Source of the DNA: Paludifilum halophilum
Lineage (GTDB): Bacteria; Bacillota; Bacilli; Thermoactinomycetales; DSM-45169
Reading direction: 5' to 3'
Assembly (NCBI RefSeq): GCF_002245355.1
Contig: NZ_NOWF01000004.1
Coordinates: forward strand, 1 to 64,000
Length of the DNA stretch: 64,000 nt
A program made the position numbers and the translations under genes. Below, in pieces: positions 1-7,391 of this stretch. Every line of letters starts with the position of its first letter. Positions within the stretch are counted from its first letter, which is position 1. The notes beneath the pieces were generated by a model, which saw only the letters and a list, made by a program, of their open reading frames with translations, was not told the origin of the DNA and did not search any database.

Positions 1-58
1 TTGGAGCTTGAGTATTTCCGGTCGGTGCATCCAGAATCCGTTTGTAATCCACGGCCAT
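1..58 (-). CDS. Start of a small phage-like protein (partial)
   Basis: Reading leftward, an ATG at 58 follows an AAGGAGG Shine-Dalgarno site at about 67-73 and opens a frame of 19 codons (MAVDYKRILDAP...) that runs off the window. Only the N-terminus is visible and it is not recognised. It probably belongs to the leftward operon of the integrated element. Confidence 0.45.
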   Translation of the reverse strand, partial: MAVDYKRILDAPTGNTQAP

Positions 59-143
59 GTGGCATTCCTCCTTGGAGATTTGATTTACGCGGCGGGTTGG
101 GGCGGAATCGGCGGGAGAGGACGGGGGTTTCAATTACCGGCTT

Positions 144-362
144 TCATCCTGACCCGGCTCCTTCCCCCGGGGACAGTTGATCCAGTAGGTCGTCCCGGAT
201 CGCCATCATCATGGCTAAATGGTTTTCATCATTCTGGGTCCAGGGGCGTTGCCTCATCAGTCCCAGTGCCTTTTTTCGGATCGTCAGCAACCGTTCCACT
301 TCCAGATCCACAGCCTCCACCACATAACCCCATTCCTCTTTGTCAAACTGAACATTGATCAT
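144..362 (-). CDS. Small hypothetical phage-like protein
   Basis: A 72-residue, highly charged, predicted helical protein (MINVQFDKEEWGY...). Its start overlaps the end of the upstream gene by four bases (ATGA), which supports translational coupling and a real gene. No family is recognised. It belongs to the leftward operon of the integrated element. Confidence 0.5.
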   Translation of the reverse strand: MINVQFDKEEWGYVVEAVDLEVERLLTIRKKALGLMRQRPWTQNDENHLAMMMAIRDDLLDQLSPGEGAGSG

Positions 363-592
363 GTTTTTCCTCCCTCTCCCATTTCCATGAGCTTTTCATT
401 TGCTTCCCGGGCCAACTTCGCATCACCGGCAATGAATGCAGCGGTCGTCAAATTCCTGTAAAAGGCGATCTTCCAGGCTCGGTTCATGATGTAGTCCTTG
501 ATGAGATCCATTTCTTTCTGTTCGGGTTTTGTGAGCGGTCGTTTCTTCTCGACAGTCCGGAGCATCGCCAAGCGTTGGATCGTGGGTAGCAC
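359..592 (-). CDS. Small phage protein, DUF7667-like
   Basis: A 77-residue protein with the pattern seen in small Bacillales phage proteins: an N-terminal 'QRLAxL' helix, 'PLTKPEQKEM', an aromatic helix ('MNRAWKIAFYRN') and a closing segment on which further helices could form. The resemblance to the DUF7667 group is from memory of its pattern, not a search. It overlaps the next gene (144-362) by four bases, so the two are co-translated. Function unknown. Confidence 0.5.
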   Translation of the reverse strand: MLPTIQRLAMLRTVEKKRPLTKPEQKEMDLIKDYIMNRAWKIAFYRNLTTAAFIAGDAKLAREANEKLMEMGEGGKT

Positions 593-655
593 TCCGGTTC
601 CTCCTTTTGCTGTACGCTCTTGATGTGGTATTATTGGAGGTAATCAAATGTTTGT

Positions 656-769
656 TTATCGGCCTGCTTTGTGGGAAGCAGGTCTTTTCTCGCCTCCGAA
701 ACGAACTTCCAAAATCCATTGGCGAAGTTCTTTTGGATAAGCTAGCCATTCTTGCGGCTTGATCCGCAT
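656..769 (-). CDS. 37-residue phage-like peptide
   Basis: A short frame (MRIKPQEWLAYPKELRQW...) starts at an ATG at 769, placed a few bases after a strong AAGGAGGTGAG Shine-Dalgarno site, and stops with TAA at 656. Its W/L/E pattern looks like a real small helical protein rather than a shadow. A longer frame covers the same bases but in another phase. Function unknown. Confidence 0.45.
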   Translation of the reverse strand: MRIKPQEWLAYPKELRQWILEVRFGGEKRPASHKAGR

Positions 770-810
770 GGACTCTCACCTCCTTCGTGTGGTATAATGT
801 CTTTAGTCAC

Positions 811-1335
811 TTATCGGGCGCCCTTCGGGGCGCTTTTCTTTTTGATGTAGCCCCGCTCTTCCAGCTTCCGCCGGTGCTCCCTCCACATGTCGGTCCAGGA
901 TAGACCGTATTCCTGACAGTAGACGGCGACCAAATGGCTAAGACACACGATAACGTCGATCGATTCGATCAGCGTATCCTTGATATCATCGTGCCGGCCA
1001 CGGTCCGGTCGGTTCACCGAGCTCGTCGCTGAGATTTGTTCCATCGCTTCCTGCAGCTCCTCCAGCGCTTTCTCCCGGACGGCTGACCTGTGGAGGTCAA
1101 CCCCGTCCAATTTAGGAATCCACCCTTCCCCCAATACTTCCTGAGCGGCTGCCATTGCATAGAACCCATCGTCCAATAACTTTGTCGCCTTCCTCACAAC
1201 GTCTCTGGGCATCTTCCGCCGACCTGCCTCAATTTCGGATATCATTGATCGGCTCAGGTTCAACTCCTGCCCCAGTTCCTGCTGAGTGACACCGGCCTCA
1301 TTCCTTGACTGTTTCTGAACAACTCCAAGTGTCAT
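811..1335 (-). CDS. XRE-family regulator with C-terminal extension
   Basis: A 174-residue protein. Residues about 12-55 form a helix-turn-helix of the XRE/Cro type ('TQQELGQELNLSRSMISEIEAGRRKMP'). The remainder is a helical extension, acidic in the middle and very basic at the end. The ATG at 1335 has an AGGAGG site just upstream. It lies in the leftward module after the excisionase-like gene, so a role in control of early element genes is likely. The product resembles phage-encoded regulators, but no exact homologue is recognised. Confidence 0.7.
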   Translation of the reverse strand: MTLGVVQKQSRNEAGVTQQELGQELNLSRSMISEIEAGRRKMPRDVVRKATKLLDDGFYAMAAAQEVLGEGWIPKLDGVDLHRSAVREKALEELQEAMEQISATSSVNRPDRGRHDDIKDTLIESIDVIVCLSHLVAVYCQEYGLSWTDMWREHRRKLEERGYIKKKSAPKGAR

Positions 1336-1407
1336 TTTTCTAATATTCCTCCTTTTGTGTCATTTACAGGATTCTACGTCACAACCCCATGTGTTACGGT
1401 TTACTTA

Positions 1408-1713
1408 TCACCGACCTTCGCATTGTTGATGAAGCCAATTTTCCAACGCTTTTCTGGGAATTAGCTTCCGATGACCAACTGAGACCACCGGAAACCCTGG
1501 AATGTGTATCATTTCGTACAGCTTAGAGCGAGAAACGCCAAGTGCTTCCGCAGCCTGATCAATGCTGTAAACCAAAACATCGGTTTTCTCTTGCTCTCGC
1601 TGTCCTCGTTCTACCAGCTGTATCACCTGTTCGTTAAGATCGGCGATGGACTTCAATAATGAAACCAGTTGGTCGTCTTCTCGCTCCCGGTTAGGTAAGG
1701 GTGTGATGGTCAT
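1408..1713 (-). CDS. Excisionase/MerR-type DNA-binding protein
   Basis: A 101-residue protein. After an N-terminal coiled-coil-like segment (residues 15-45), residues 47-95 form the helix-turn-helix-wing of the excisionase (Xis, HTH_17) family: 'SIDQAAEALGVSRSKLYEMI', then 'PVVSVGHRKLIPRKALENWL'. Such proteins direct excision or recruit other factors at element ends. Its ATG overlaps the stop of the upstream XRE gene by one base, so they form an operon. It could equally be a phage regulator rather than a true Xis. Confidence 0.7.
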   Translation of the reverse strand: MTITPLPNREREDDQLVSLLKSIADLNEQVIQLVERGQREQEKTDVLVYSIDQAAEALGVSRSKLYEMIHIPGFPVVSVGHRKLIPRKALENWLHQQCEGR

Positions 1714-1952
1714 TAGATCGCCTCCCTATTTGCAGCGTTTTTTGTACGCTTAACGCGACCGTTTTGGGTATAAAAAAGAGCCATGTCGAACAATAATACA
1801 GATGCTATTCGATTCGCGACCTGCCCACTTGGATTTTTATAGCCAAGCTCGATTTCACATAGATAGTTATGAGAGATTCCTACAATTTCAGCAAGCTGTT
1901 TTTGAGTAAATCCAGCTTCAGTTCTCAGTTTAATAAGCCATTTGCGTTTCAA
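1713..1952 (-). CDS. Cro-like XRE regulator
   Basis: A 79-residue helix-turn-helix protein ('GFTQKQLAEIVGISHNYLCEIE') of the Cro/CI superfamily. The start is taken as the TTG at 1952, about eight bases after a GGAAGGGGG ribosome site; a longer frame begins upstream without a good site. It is the first gene of the leftward operon, behind a consensus promoter containing an operator, and so is positioned like Cro opposite the repressor at 2119. Confidence 0.75.
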   Translation of the reverse strand: MKRKWLIKLRTEAGFTQKQLAEIVGISHNYLCEIELGYKNPSGQVANRIASVLLFDMALFYTQNGRVKRTKNAANREAI

Positions 1953-1971
1953 GAATGTTACCCCCTTCCAT

Positions 1972-2085
1972 TCGCATATCGCGACCTTTTCAACATCATT
2001 ATATTCTCGTATCGCGAACAATGTCAAGCTTTTTTTTTTAAAAAAATCGCGTTTCGCGAACTCGCTTTATGTTCGCGCTTCGCGA
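1972..2085. promoter_or_regulatory. Four repressor operators in the divergent switch region
   Basis: Four copies of a 13-base dyad, TCGCG-N3-CGCGA, lie between the two divergent regulators: 1972-1984 (one mismatch), 2005-2017 (one mismatch), 2047-2059 (perfect) and 2073-2085 (perfect). They stand out in an otherwise AT-rich stretch. The second lies inside the spacer of the leftward promoter and the fourth directly upstream of a TATAAT at 2089-2094 facing rightward. This is the layout of a lambdoid-type repressor/Cro switch. Confidence 0.8.
1998..2027 (-). promoter_or_regulatory. Consensus leftward promoter of the element
   Basis: On the minus strand TTGACA (2022-2027) is followed after 18 bases by TATAAT (1998-2003). 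The operator at 2005-2017 occupies the spacer, so repressor binding would block the promoter driving the Cro-like/excisionase operon. Confidence 0.75.
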
Positions 2086-2118
2086 CATTATAATAGAAAT
2101 AAGATAATAAAAGGCGTG

Positions 2119-2448
2119 ATGAAAATGATTGGAAAACGAATTGCTCAAGAAAGAAAACGAAAAAAGTTGTCTATGCAAGAAATGGCTGATCGTTTGGGGA
2201 TCGCTAAAAGCACCTTTGCCGGATATGAATCGGATTACCGACAACCACCTTTAGAAATAGTGAAGAAGCTGGCTGATATTTTTGAAGTATCAACAGATTA
2301 TCTTCTCGGAAGAATAGACAATCCAGAAGGATATGAAACGATTGCAGCCCACCGATCCGATGATCCCATGGATGATTTACCACCGGAAGCCCAACAGGAT
2401 ATTGAGAACTTCAAGGAATTTATACGTAAAAAATATGGTTTAGAGTGA
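2119..2448 (+). CDS. CI-type XRE repressor
   Basis: A 109-residue protein with an N-terminal helix-turn-helix (residues 5-60, 'LSMQEMADRLGIAKSTFAGYESDYRQPP') typical of Bacillus phage and ICE immunity repressors ('STDYLLGR' follows). The short acidic C-terminus has no peptidase domain, so it is not self-cleaving; derepression would instead need the adjacent ImmA-like peptidase. The start at 2119 has a weak AAGG site; an ATG at 2125 is an alternative. Its own promoter lies among the four operators, implying autoregulation. Confidence 0.8.
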   Translation: MKMIGKRIAQERKRKKLSMQEMADRLGIAKSTFAGYESDYRQPPLEIVKKLADIFEVSTDYLLGRIDNPEGYETIAAHRSDDPMDDLPPEAQQDIENFKEFIRKKYGLE

Positions 2449-2552
2449 AAGTGGACACAAAAACAAAACTCACTACGAACAATATTATAGACAGGGGAAC
2501 ATATGATCGCTTGTTTTGTAAGGAGACTCTCTTGAATTAAAGGAGGGAATGG

Positions 2553-2999
2553 ATGACCTCAGACCTCTTTCAACTATCTCAACAAGAAGGGATTATCATC
2601 GAGTGGTTTAAATTTAGCTCAACACTTGAGGGATTATACTGGTTCACAAAAAACAAACGACCCGTTATCGGTCTTTCGGACTCCTTACAAAATAACCAAC
2701 CCCGACTCCGCTCAGTTTTAGGCGAAGAATTGGGTCATCATTTTACCAGTATGGGAGAAGGGATTACGCAATCCCATTACCGTTATTCTGATCGATTAAA
2801 TGTAAACCGTATTGAACACCGCGCCTTATGTTGGGCGGCAAGTTATCTTATTCCTTTGGACAACCTCTCTGATGCAATACATAGTGGTTTGACTGAATAC
2901 TGGCAGTTAGCAGAGCATTTCGTTGTAACTGAAGATATGATTGATTTTCGGGTTCGAATGATGGATGTGAGAAGGCTATTTATATCAGGAGGCTTCTAA
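2553..2999 (+). CDS. ImmA/IrrE-family metallopeptidase
   Basis: A 148-residue protein of the ImmA/IrrE group. The zinc motif reads E-E-L-G-H-H at about residues 58-63, the form found in many Firmicute phage relatives, in place of the canonical HExxH. In ICEBs1 and related phages the ImmA peptidase cleaves the repressor encoded next to it to trigger induction; here it follows the repressor directly, which supports the same role. The start has an AAAGGAGGG site. Whether the variant motif is catalytically active cannot be seen from sequence. Confidence 0.75.
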   Translation: MTSDLFQLSQQEGIIIEWFKFSSTLEGLYWFTKNKRPVIGLSDSLQNNQPRLRSVLGEELGHHFTSMGEGITQSHYRYSDRLNVNRIEHRALCWAASYLIPLDNLSDAIHSGLTEYWQLAEHFVVTEDMIDFRVRMMDVRRLFISGGF

Positions 3000-3164
3000 G
3001 TGATAAAACACATCTGTGACCAATGTAGGAAAGAAATCAACATTGGATATTTACCCGATTCCTGGTTGAAAATTATTCAACAAATTTCCGATGACCACTT
3101 TACTGATCTGCACTTTTGTTCATGGGAATGCTTATCATACTACCGGAAACAGGAACAAATTTAA
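3000..3164 (+). CDS. 54-residue zinc-ribbon-like protein
   Basis: A GTG start at 3000, the base after the ImmA-like stop, preceded by AGGAGGC, opens a 54-codon frame. It has an N-terminal CDQC pair (residues 6-9) and a C-terminal CSWEC pair, the layout of a small zinc finger, and ends at TAA 3162-3164. Coupling to the upstream gene and the paired cysteines argue that it is real. Function unknown; possibly a small phage DNA- or protein-binding factor. Confidence 0.6.
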   Translation: MIKHICDQCRKEINIGYLPDSWLKIIQQISDDHFTDLHFCSWECLSYYRKQEQI

Positions 3165-3189
3165 TAAATTGGTGCGTAGGAGGGGTTAC

Positions 3190-4338
3190 ATGCATGTCCG
3201 AAAACGAGGAAATAAATGGTGTTTTGTCTTAGATGTTGGTCGAGATCCTCAAACAGGGAAAAGAAAACAAAAGTGGTTCTCTGGTTTTAAAACAAAGAAA
3301 GAAGCTCAAAAGGCCATGACAGCAAAACTGCATGAATTGAACCAAGGGGCATATATTGAACCATCTAAAATTACTTTGGCAGATTACTTAAACCGATGGT
3401 TAAATGATTATGCTCGTATCAATTGTTCTCCCCGAACTCTCGAAGGATACGAATATATAATTGAAAAGCATTTGATACCGGATTTGGGAAATATCACATT
3501 AGACAAGCTGAAGCCTATGGATCTACAAAATTATTATGGGAATAAGTTAATCAACGGTCGGAAAGATGGTTCTGGGGGATTATCCCCCCGATCAGTACTT
3601 CATCATCACCGAGTACTCCACGAAGCACTTGAATACGCTGTAAGGTGGCAAGTGATAGCTATTAACCCTGCTAAAGCAGCCACACCACCCAAACCACAGA
3701 AAGCACAGGTGAATGTTCTTAACAAAGAAGAAATCCATCAACTCCTTACGGCATCCAAAGGAACTCCCTACTACGAGCCGATTTTTTTTGCCGTCAACAC
3801 TGGTATGAGAAGAGGAGAAATATTTGGTTTAAGGTGGAAAGACATCAATTTTGAAAACAATATAATTAGTGTTCGTCAAACTCTACAACGTCTTAAAAGT
3901 GAGGGACTCAAATTTCGAGACACAACCAAAACCGATGGAAGCCGGCGAACAATTTTCGTTTCAGAATCAGTTATCGATATGCTTAAGAAACTGAAAACCA
4001 AACAGGCAAAAAACAAGATAAAAGCAGGACCTTACTACAAAAATTACGATCTTGTCTTTGCAAAGAATGATGGGTCGCCTATTGATGTTGATTACTTTTC
4101 TAAAGCATTTGGTTTACTGATAAAACGGATAAATCTTCCGCATATTCGGTTTCATGATCTTCGTCATACTCATGCAACACTTCTCTTGCAACAGGGAGAA
4201 CATCCAAAGGTGGTATCTGAGCGGTTGGGCCATTCCACCATCGCGATCACGATGGACACCTACTCTCATGTCATGCCCAATATGCAAAAGGAAGCCGCCC
4301 AGAAATTGGACGACTTCCTTTTTAAAAATGGAGGATGA
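3190..4338 (+). CDS. Tyrosine site-specific integrase
   Basis: A 382-residue phage/ICE integrase. Residues 1-55 form an arm-type (AP2-like) DNA-binding domain, about 62-165 the SAM-like core-binding domain, and 175-370 the catalytic domain with Arg207 (TGMRRGE), His322-x-x-Arg325 (HDLRH), His348 (LGHS) and nucleophile Tyr358 (DTYSHV). All catalytic residues are present. The ATG at 3190 follows an AGGAGGGG site; an upstream in-frame ATG lies inside the preceding gene. It catalyses integration at the adjacent tRNA-Ser. Confidence 0.92.
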   Translation: MHVRKRGNKWCFVLDVGRDPQTGKRKQKWFSGFKTKKEAQKAMTAKLHELNQGAYIEPSKITLADYLNRWLNDYARINCSPRTLEGYEYIIEKHLIPDLGNITLDKLKPMDLQNYYGNKLINGRKDGSGGLSPRSVLHHHRVLHEALEYAVRWQVIAINPAKAATPPKPQKAQVNVLNKEEIHQLLTASKGTPYYEPIFFAVNTGMRRGEIFGLRWKDINFENNIISVRQTLQRLKSEGLKFRDTTKTDGSRRTIFVSESVIDMLKKLKTKQAKNKIKAGPYYKNYDLVFAKNDGSPIDVDYFSKAFGLLIKRINLPHIRFHDLRHTHATLLLQQGEHPKVVSERLGHSTIAITMDTYSHVMPNMQKEAAQKLDDFLFKNGG

Positions 4339-4438
4339 AAACACTTTATCATGATAAAGGTTTGCAATCTGTTTGCAATCCGTGCTTTTCCGAAGTATTT
4401 TCATCCTATCCCAAAAACGCTATAACCCTTGTCATTAT

Positions 4439-4528
4439 TGGCGGAGAGGGTGGGATTCGAACCCACGGAGGGCGTAAACCCTCGGCGGTTTTCAAGACCG
4501 CTGCCTTAAACCACTCGACCACCTCTCC
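4439..4528 (-). tRNA. tRNA-Ser (anticodon UGA)
   Basis: On the minus strand a 90-base class II tRNA begins GGAGAGG and ends CCTCTCC-G-CCA, with an encoded CCA. The anticodon loop CTTGAAA (stem CGGT/ACCG) gives anticodon TGA. A long variable arm (GAGGG...CCCTC) identifies tRNA-Ser, and the T arm GGGTTCGAATCCC is canonical. Its 3' end abuts the integrated element and is the presumed attachment site. serS lies directly beyond it. Confidence 0.95.
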
Positions 4529-4601
4529 GTATGGCGACGGCTACGCCATGATATTATACGGTCGATCCCCCGGAAAAGTCAAGGGGGATCGCCGATTCGT
4601 T

Positions 4602-4668
4602 CTAGAGACGTTGTGATGGAGCACGTTCTTGGCGAGTCCGAAAAGAGGCTTTTTCACAACGCTTCTAA
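4602..4668. repeat. Family A palindromic element, internally deleted copy
   Basis: A 67-base element starting CTAGAGACGTTGTGA and ending CACAACGCTTCTAA. Its ends match the 137-139-base family A copies at 13800, 36997, 47415 and 58548, but the long central palindrome is missing. The right end supplies the serS stop codon (TAG, minus strand, 4665-4667). Confidence 0.7.
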
Positions 4669-5939
4669 CCGATCCGCTCCGATCCTCCCATATAAGGACG
4701 GAGAACTTCCGGGATCAGGATGCTTCCGTCTGCCTGTTGGCCATTCTCCATCAGAGCGGCTACGGTTCGGCCGACGGCCAACCCGGATCCGTTCAAGGTG
4801 TGGACGAATTCCGGTTTGGATTTTGTATCCCGGCGATAACGAATATGGGCCCGACGGGCCTGGAAATCCTCGAAGTTGCTGCACGAGGAGATTTCCCGGT
4901 AGGTTTCGGAGCTGGGCATCCACACTTCCAGATCATATTTTTTAGCGGCGGTAAAACCCAGATCCGCAGTACACATCAAGAGGACGCGGTAAGGAAGCCC
5001 TAACAGCTGAAGCACTTTTTCAGCATCCTCAACCAATGACTCCAGTTCATCATAGGAGTCTTCCGGCCGTACCAGTTTGACCAATTCCACCTTGTTAAAC
5101 TGGTGATTCCGGATCAGCCCCCGGGTATCTCGGCCCGCCGAACCCGCCTCCGAACGAAAGTTGGCGCTGAAGGCGACAAATTTTTCGGGAAGATCCTTCC
5201 CATCCAGGATCTCATTCCGGCGATAGTTGGTCACCGGAACCTCCGCTGTGGGAATCAGATAATACTCCGTATCCTCCACAGCGAAGGAGTCCTCGGCAAA
5301 CTTGGGAAGCTGACCGGTCCCCATCATGCTGCCCCGATTGACCATATAGGGAGGAATCATCTCCGTATAACCGTGTTGTTCGGTATGCAAATCCATCATC
5401 CAATTCATCAGAGCGCGCTCCAGTTTCGCTCCCAACCCCTTGTAAAACACAAACCGTGAACCCGTTACTTTGCCAGCCCGTTCAAAATCCAGCAGGTCCA
5501 ACTCCTGGGCCAGATCCCAGTGGGGTTTGGCCTCAAAATCGAAGCGGGGAATCTCCCCCCAATAGCGGACCGGGACGTTGTCTTCCTCACTGTCTCCGAC
5601 CGGCACACTCTCATGGGGAATATTGGGCAGGGTATAAAGGACTTCTTCCAGCTCCTCCTCCACCTGACGCACCTCTTCATCCAACGCTTTGATCCGGTCA
5701 CCGACACGCCGCATCTCCTCAATTTCCGCCTCTGCGTCTTCCCCTGCTTTTTTCTTGCCGGCGATCTCCTTGGAAACCGTATTGCGCCGGTTTTTCAGCT
5801 GTTCCGTCTGCTGGAGCAGTTCACGGCGACGCTCATCCAGGCGGGTCACAGAATCCAGACCCCCGATGTCTTCTCCTCGATGTCGCATTTTTGCCCGAAC
5901 CTCATCCATCCGGTTGCGCAACATCTTTAAATCCAACAT
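4665..5939 (-). CDS. serS: Seryl-tRNA synthetase
   Basis: A 424-residue class II synthetase that charges tRNA-Ser and tRNA-Sec. The N-terminal ~100 residues are the coiled-coil tRNA-binding arm. The catalytic core shows motif 2 around '[21 protein letters not shown]' (split here for reference: [15 protein letters not shown]) and motif 3 '[16 protein letters not shown]' near the C-terminus. The start [10 protein letters not shown] at 5939 is used, not the in-frame ATG eight codons upstream that lies in the leader. Expression is controlled by the T-box upstream. The stop codon is provided by a palindromic element. Confidence 0.97.
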   Translation of the reverse strand: MLDLKMLRNRMDEVRAKMRHRGEDIGGLDSVTRLDERRRELLQQTEQLKNRRNTVSKEIAGKKKAGEDAEAEIEEMRRVGDRIKALDEEVRQVEEELEEVLYTLPNIPHESVPVGDSEEDNVPVRYWGEIPRFDFEAKPHWDLAQELDLLDFERAGKVTGSRFVFYKGLGAKLERALMNWMMDLHTEQHGYTEMIPPYMVNRGSMMGTGQLPKFAEDSFAVEDTEYYLIPTAEVPVTNYRRNEILDGKDLPEKFVAFSANFRSEAGSAGRDTRGLIRNHQFNKVELVKLVRPEDSYDELESLVEDAEKVLQLLGLPYRVLLMCTADLGFTAAKKYDLEVWMPSSETYREISSCSNFEDFQARRAHIRYRRDTKSKPEFVHTLNGSGLAVGRTVAALMENGQQADGSILIPEVLRPYMGGSERIG

Positions 5940-5944
5940 CGCGT

Positions 5945-6240
5945 ATCTCCTCCGATCCTTCAAAAAAATAGAACTCCCATCCCAAGGGACGGAAGTTCCG
6001 CGTTGCCACCCTCATTGACCGGACGGATCCACCGTCCCGGGTCCTCTCGAGAGCGGGATAACGACCGCCAACCGGAAGCGCTTCACGGCCACGCCGTTTT
6101 CACGCCCGGCTCCGAGAGGGATTCCCGGGACGGGCAGGGCGGTTTACACCAGCCACCGCCTCTCTGTAGCCGCCCAGTCCCGGTACTCTTTCTCATCCGC
6201 ACCTTTGATCGAATCCAGCCATTCTTATACGGTCAGGTGT
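5945..6240 (-). promoter_or_regulatory. T-box leader of serS
   Basis: On the minus strand the leader contains the T-box bulge AGGGTGGCAACGCGG (5998-6012), which pairs with the uncharged tRNA acceptor end. It is followed by an intrinsic terminator hairpin (AACTTCCGTCCC...GGGAGTT) and a T run at 5962-5997. Stem I hallmarks are seen upstream (GATGAGAAAGAGTA; AGAGAGG; GCTGGTGTAAACC). Uncharged tRNA-Ser would stabilise the antiterminator. A TCC at 6119-6121 is a possible specifier codon, but the fold was not computed. Confidence 0.9.
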
Positions 6241-6279
6241 GTTAATTAACCATAGGCGGGGAGATCGTGTTCTGCCACG

Positions 6280-6426
6280 CTAGAGCCCCTTCAGGAAACT
6301 TTGATCTGTTTGATCCCTTGCTGGGAGTGGTCGGGTTGGTAGGCCGTCTCCGATCTCTTGCAAAAAACGCAAAGGATCTATGCCGGCCTACCACCCTCCC
6401 AACTTGATTATCAGATGGGGCACTAG
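6280..6426. repeat. Family B palindromic element, short form
   Basis: A 147-base element with ends CTAGAGCCCC and GGGGCACTAG and a large internal palindrome (GTAGGCCG.../...CGGCCTAC). It matches the copies at 13935 and 26077 but lacks a ~53-base segment from their loop. It lies between the serS leader and the pdxT stop and could act as a terminator hairpin. Confidence 0.75.
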
Positions 6427-6443
6427 TTAATCAACCGTCACTG

Positions 6444-7043
6444 TTATACGGTATTGGTCTTCTCCGTCCGGGATTCCTTCACCATCTCCGCAAAGTAGGA
6501 ATGAAGCCGGTGATCCTCTGTCAGTTCCGGATGGAAGGACGCACCCAAAAAAGGACCCTGCCGCACAATGACGGTCCGGCCTTCCAGGGCGGAAAGAACA
6601 TCCACTTCCGGACCCGCCTCGGAAATATATGGCGCGCGGATAAAGACCGCCTCATAGTCCTCCGCGACACCTTTCACATCGAGGCGGGCTTCAAAGCTTT
6701 CCCGTTGGCGTCCAAAGGCATTCCTCCGCACAGTAATATCCATCAGTCCCAGATGGGAACCTTCCATCCCTTCAATCCGCTTCGCCAAGAGAATCAATCC
6801 GGCGCAAGTTCCGAACAGGGGTCTTCCTTTCCTCCCCATCTCTTTCACGGGTTCCATCAGATCGTACTGATGCATCAGCTTACTGATGGTGGTCGACTCC
6901 CCGCCGGGTATGACCAGCCCATCCAGTCCTTCCAGTTCATGATTCCGCTTCACCGGAACGGCTTCAACACCGGATTGTTCCAGCATCCGAACGTGTTCCC
7001 GAACCGCCCCCTGCAGGGCGAGCACTCCGATTTTCAACCGCAC
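6444..7043 (-). CDS. pdxT: Pyridoxal 5'-phosphate synthase glutaminase subunit
   Basis: A 199-residue class I glutamine amidotransferase that supplies ammonia to PdxS for PLP synthesis. It shows the PGGESTT motif (46-52), nucleophile Cys80 (FGTCAGL) and the His171-x-Glu173 pair (SFHPEL). The GTG at 7043, after AGGAGGAAT, is the likely start; an upstream in-frame ATG lacks a site. In Bacillus the order is dacA-pdxS-pdxT-serS; here pdxS is missing from between dacA and pdxT. Confidence 0.95.
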   Translation of the reverse strand: MRLKIGVLALQGAVREHVRMLEQSGVEAVPVKRNHELEGLDGLVIPGGESTTISKLMHQYDLMEPVKEMGRKGRPLFGTCAGLILLAKRIEGMEGSHLGLMDITVRRNAFGRQRESFEARLDVKGVAEDYEAVFIRAPYISEAGPEVDVLSALEGRTVIVRQGPFLGASFHPELTEDHRLHSYFAEMVKESRTEKTNTV

Positions 7044-7391
7044 ATTCCTCCTGTCGTTCCGCTTACCGGCCCCATCCGAAGTCCGATCGACCCCAGCCAT
7101 CCCAGAAAACGTCTCACTGGATCATCAGCCGCTCCAATAAAGGAAGCTTCCGTCCTTCGATATCTTCTCCAGTATTCCCGGTATCCTGTCATCGTAAAAA
7201 TCATTTTTTTACTGGATCGCTAACGGTCTTGTATTTCGACACTCCATCCTAACTCATTTTAGCATAGAATGGGAGGGTTGGGGGGATATTGAGTTCCGCC
7301 GCGATTTTGCCCCCCAAAGAACCAGTGCCTGGAAATCCATTTGAGAGGACGATCAGTCGGCGGAACCCGATCAAAATCGCTTAAAGGAGTA
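7044..7391. other. Gene-free interval where pdxS is expected
   Basis: This 348-base interval between dacA and pdxT holds no recognisable gene. Neither strand shows PdxS motifs. A minus-strand frame of about 50 codons near 7050-7205 has no ribosome site and overlaps the pdxT start region, so it is not called. Presumably the pdxT promoter lies here. Confidence 0.5.

Larger units (their letters stand above)
1..4440. mobile_element. Right end of a prophage/ICE-like element integrated at tRNA-Ser
   Basis: A run of phage-like genes ends at an integrase whose stop codon lies about 100 bases from the 3' end of a tRNA-Ser gene. Minus-strand genes (small hypotheticals, XRE regulators, an excisionase-like protein) diverge at about 2.0-2.1 kb from plus-strand genes (repressor, ImmA-like peptidase, zinc-finger protein, integrase), the usual lysogeny-module arrangement. 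tRNA 3' ends are classic attB sites for tyrosine recombinases. The other end and the second att copy lie outside the window, so the element's type (phage or conjugative) and the exact core sequence cannot be decided. The boundary at 4440 is inferred from the tRNA 3' end. Confidence 0.75.

Noticed and set aside
7047-7205. About 50-codon minus-strand frame between dacA and pdxT, tested as a PdxS remnant
   Set aside because: No PdxS motifs, no ribosome site, and it overlaps the pdxT start.
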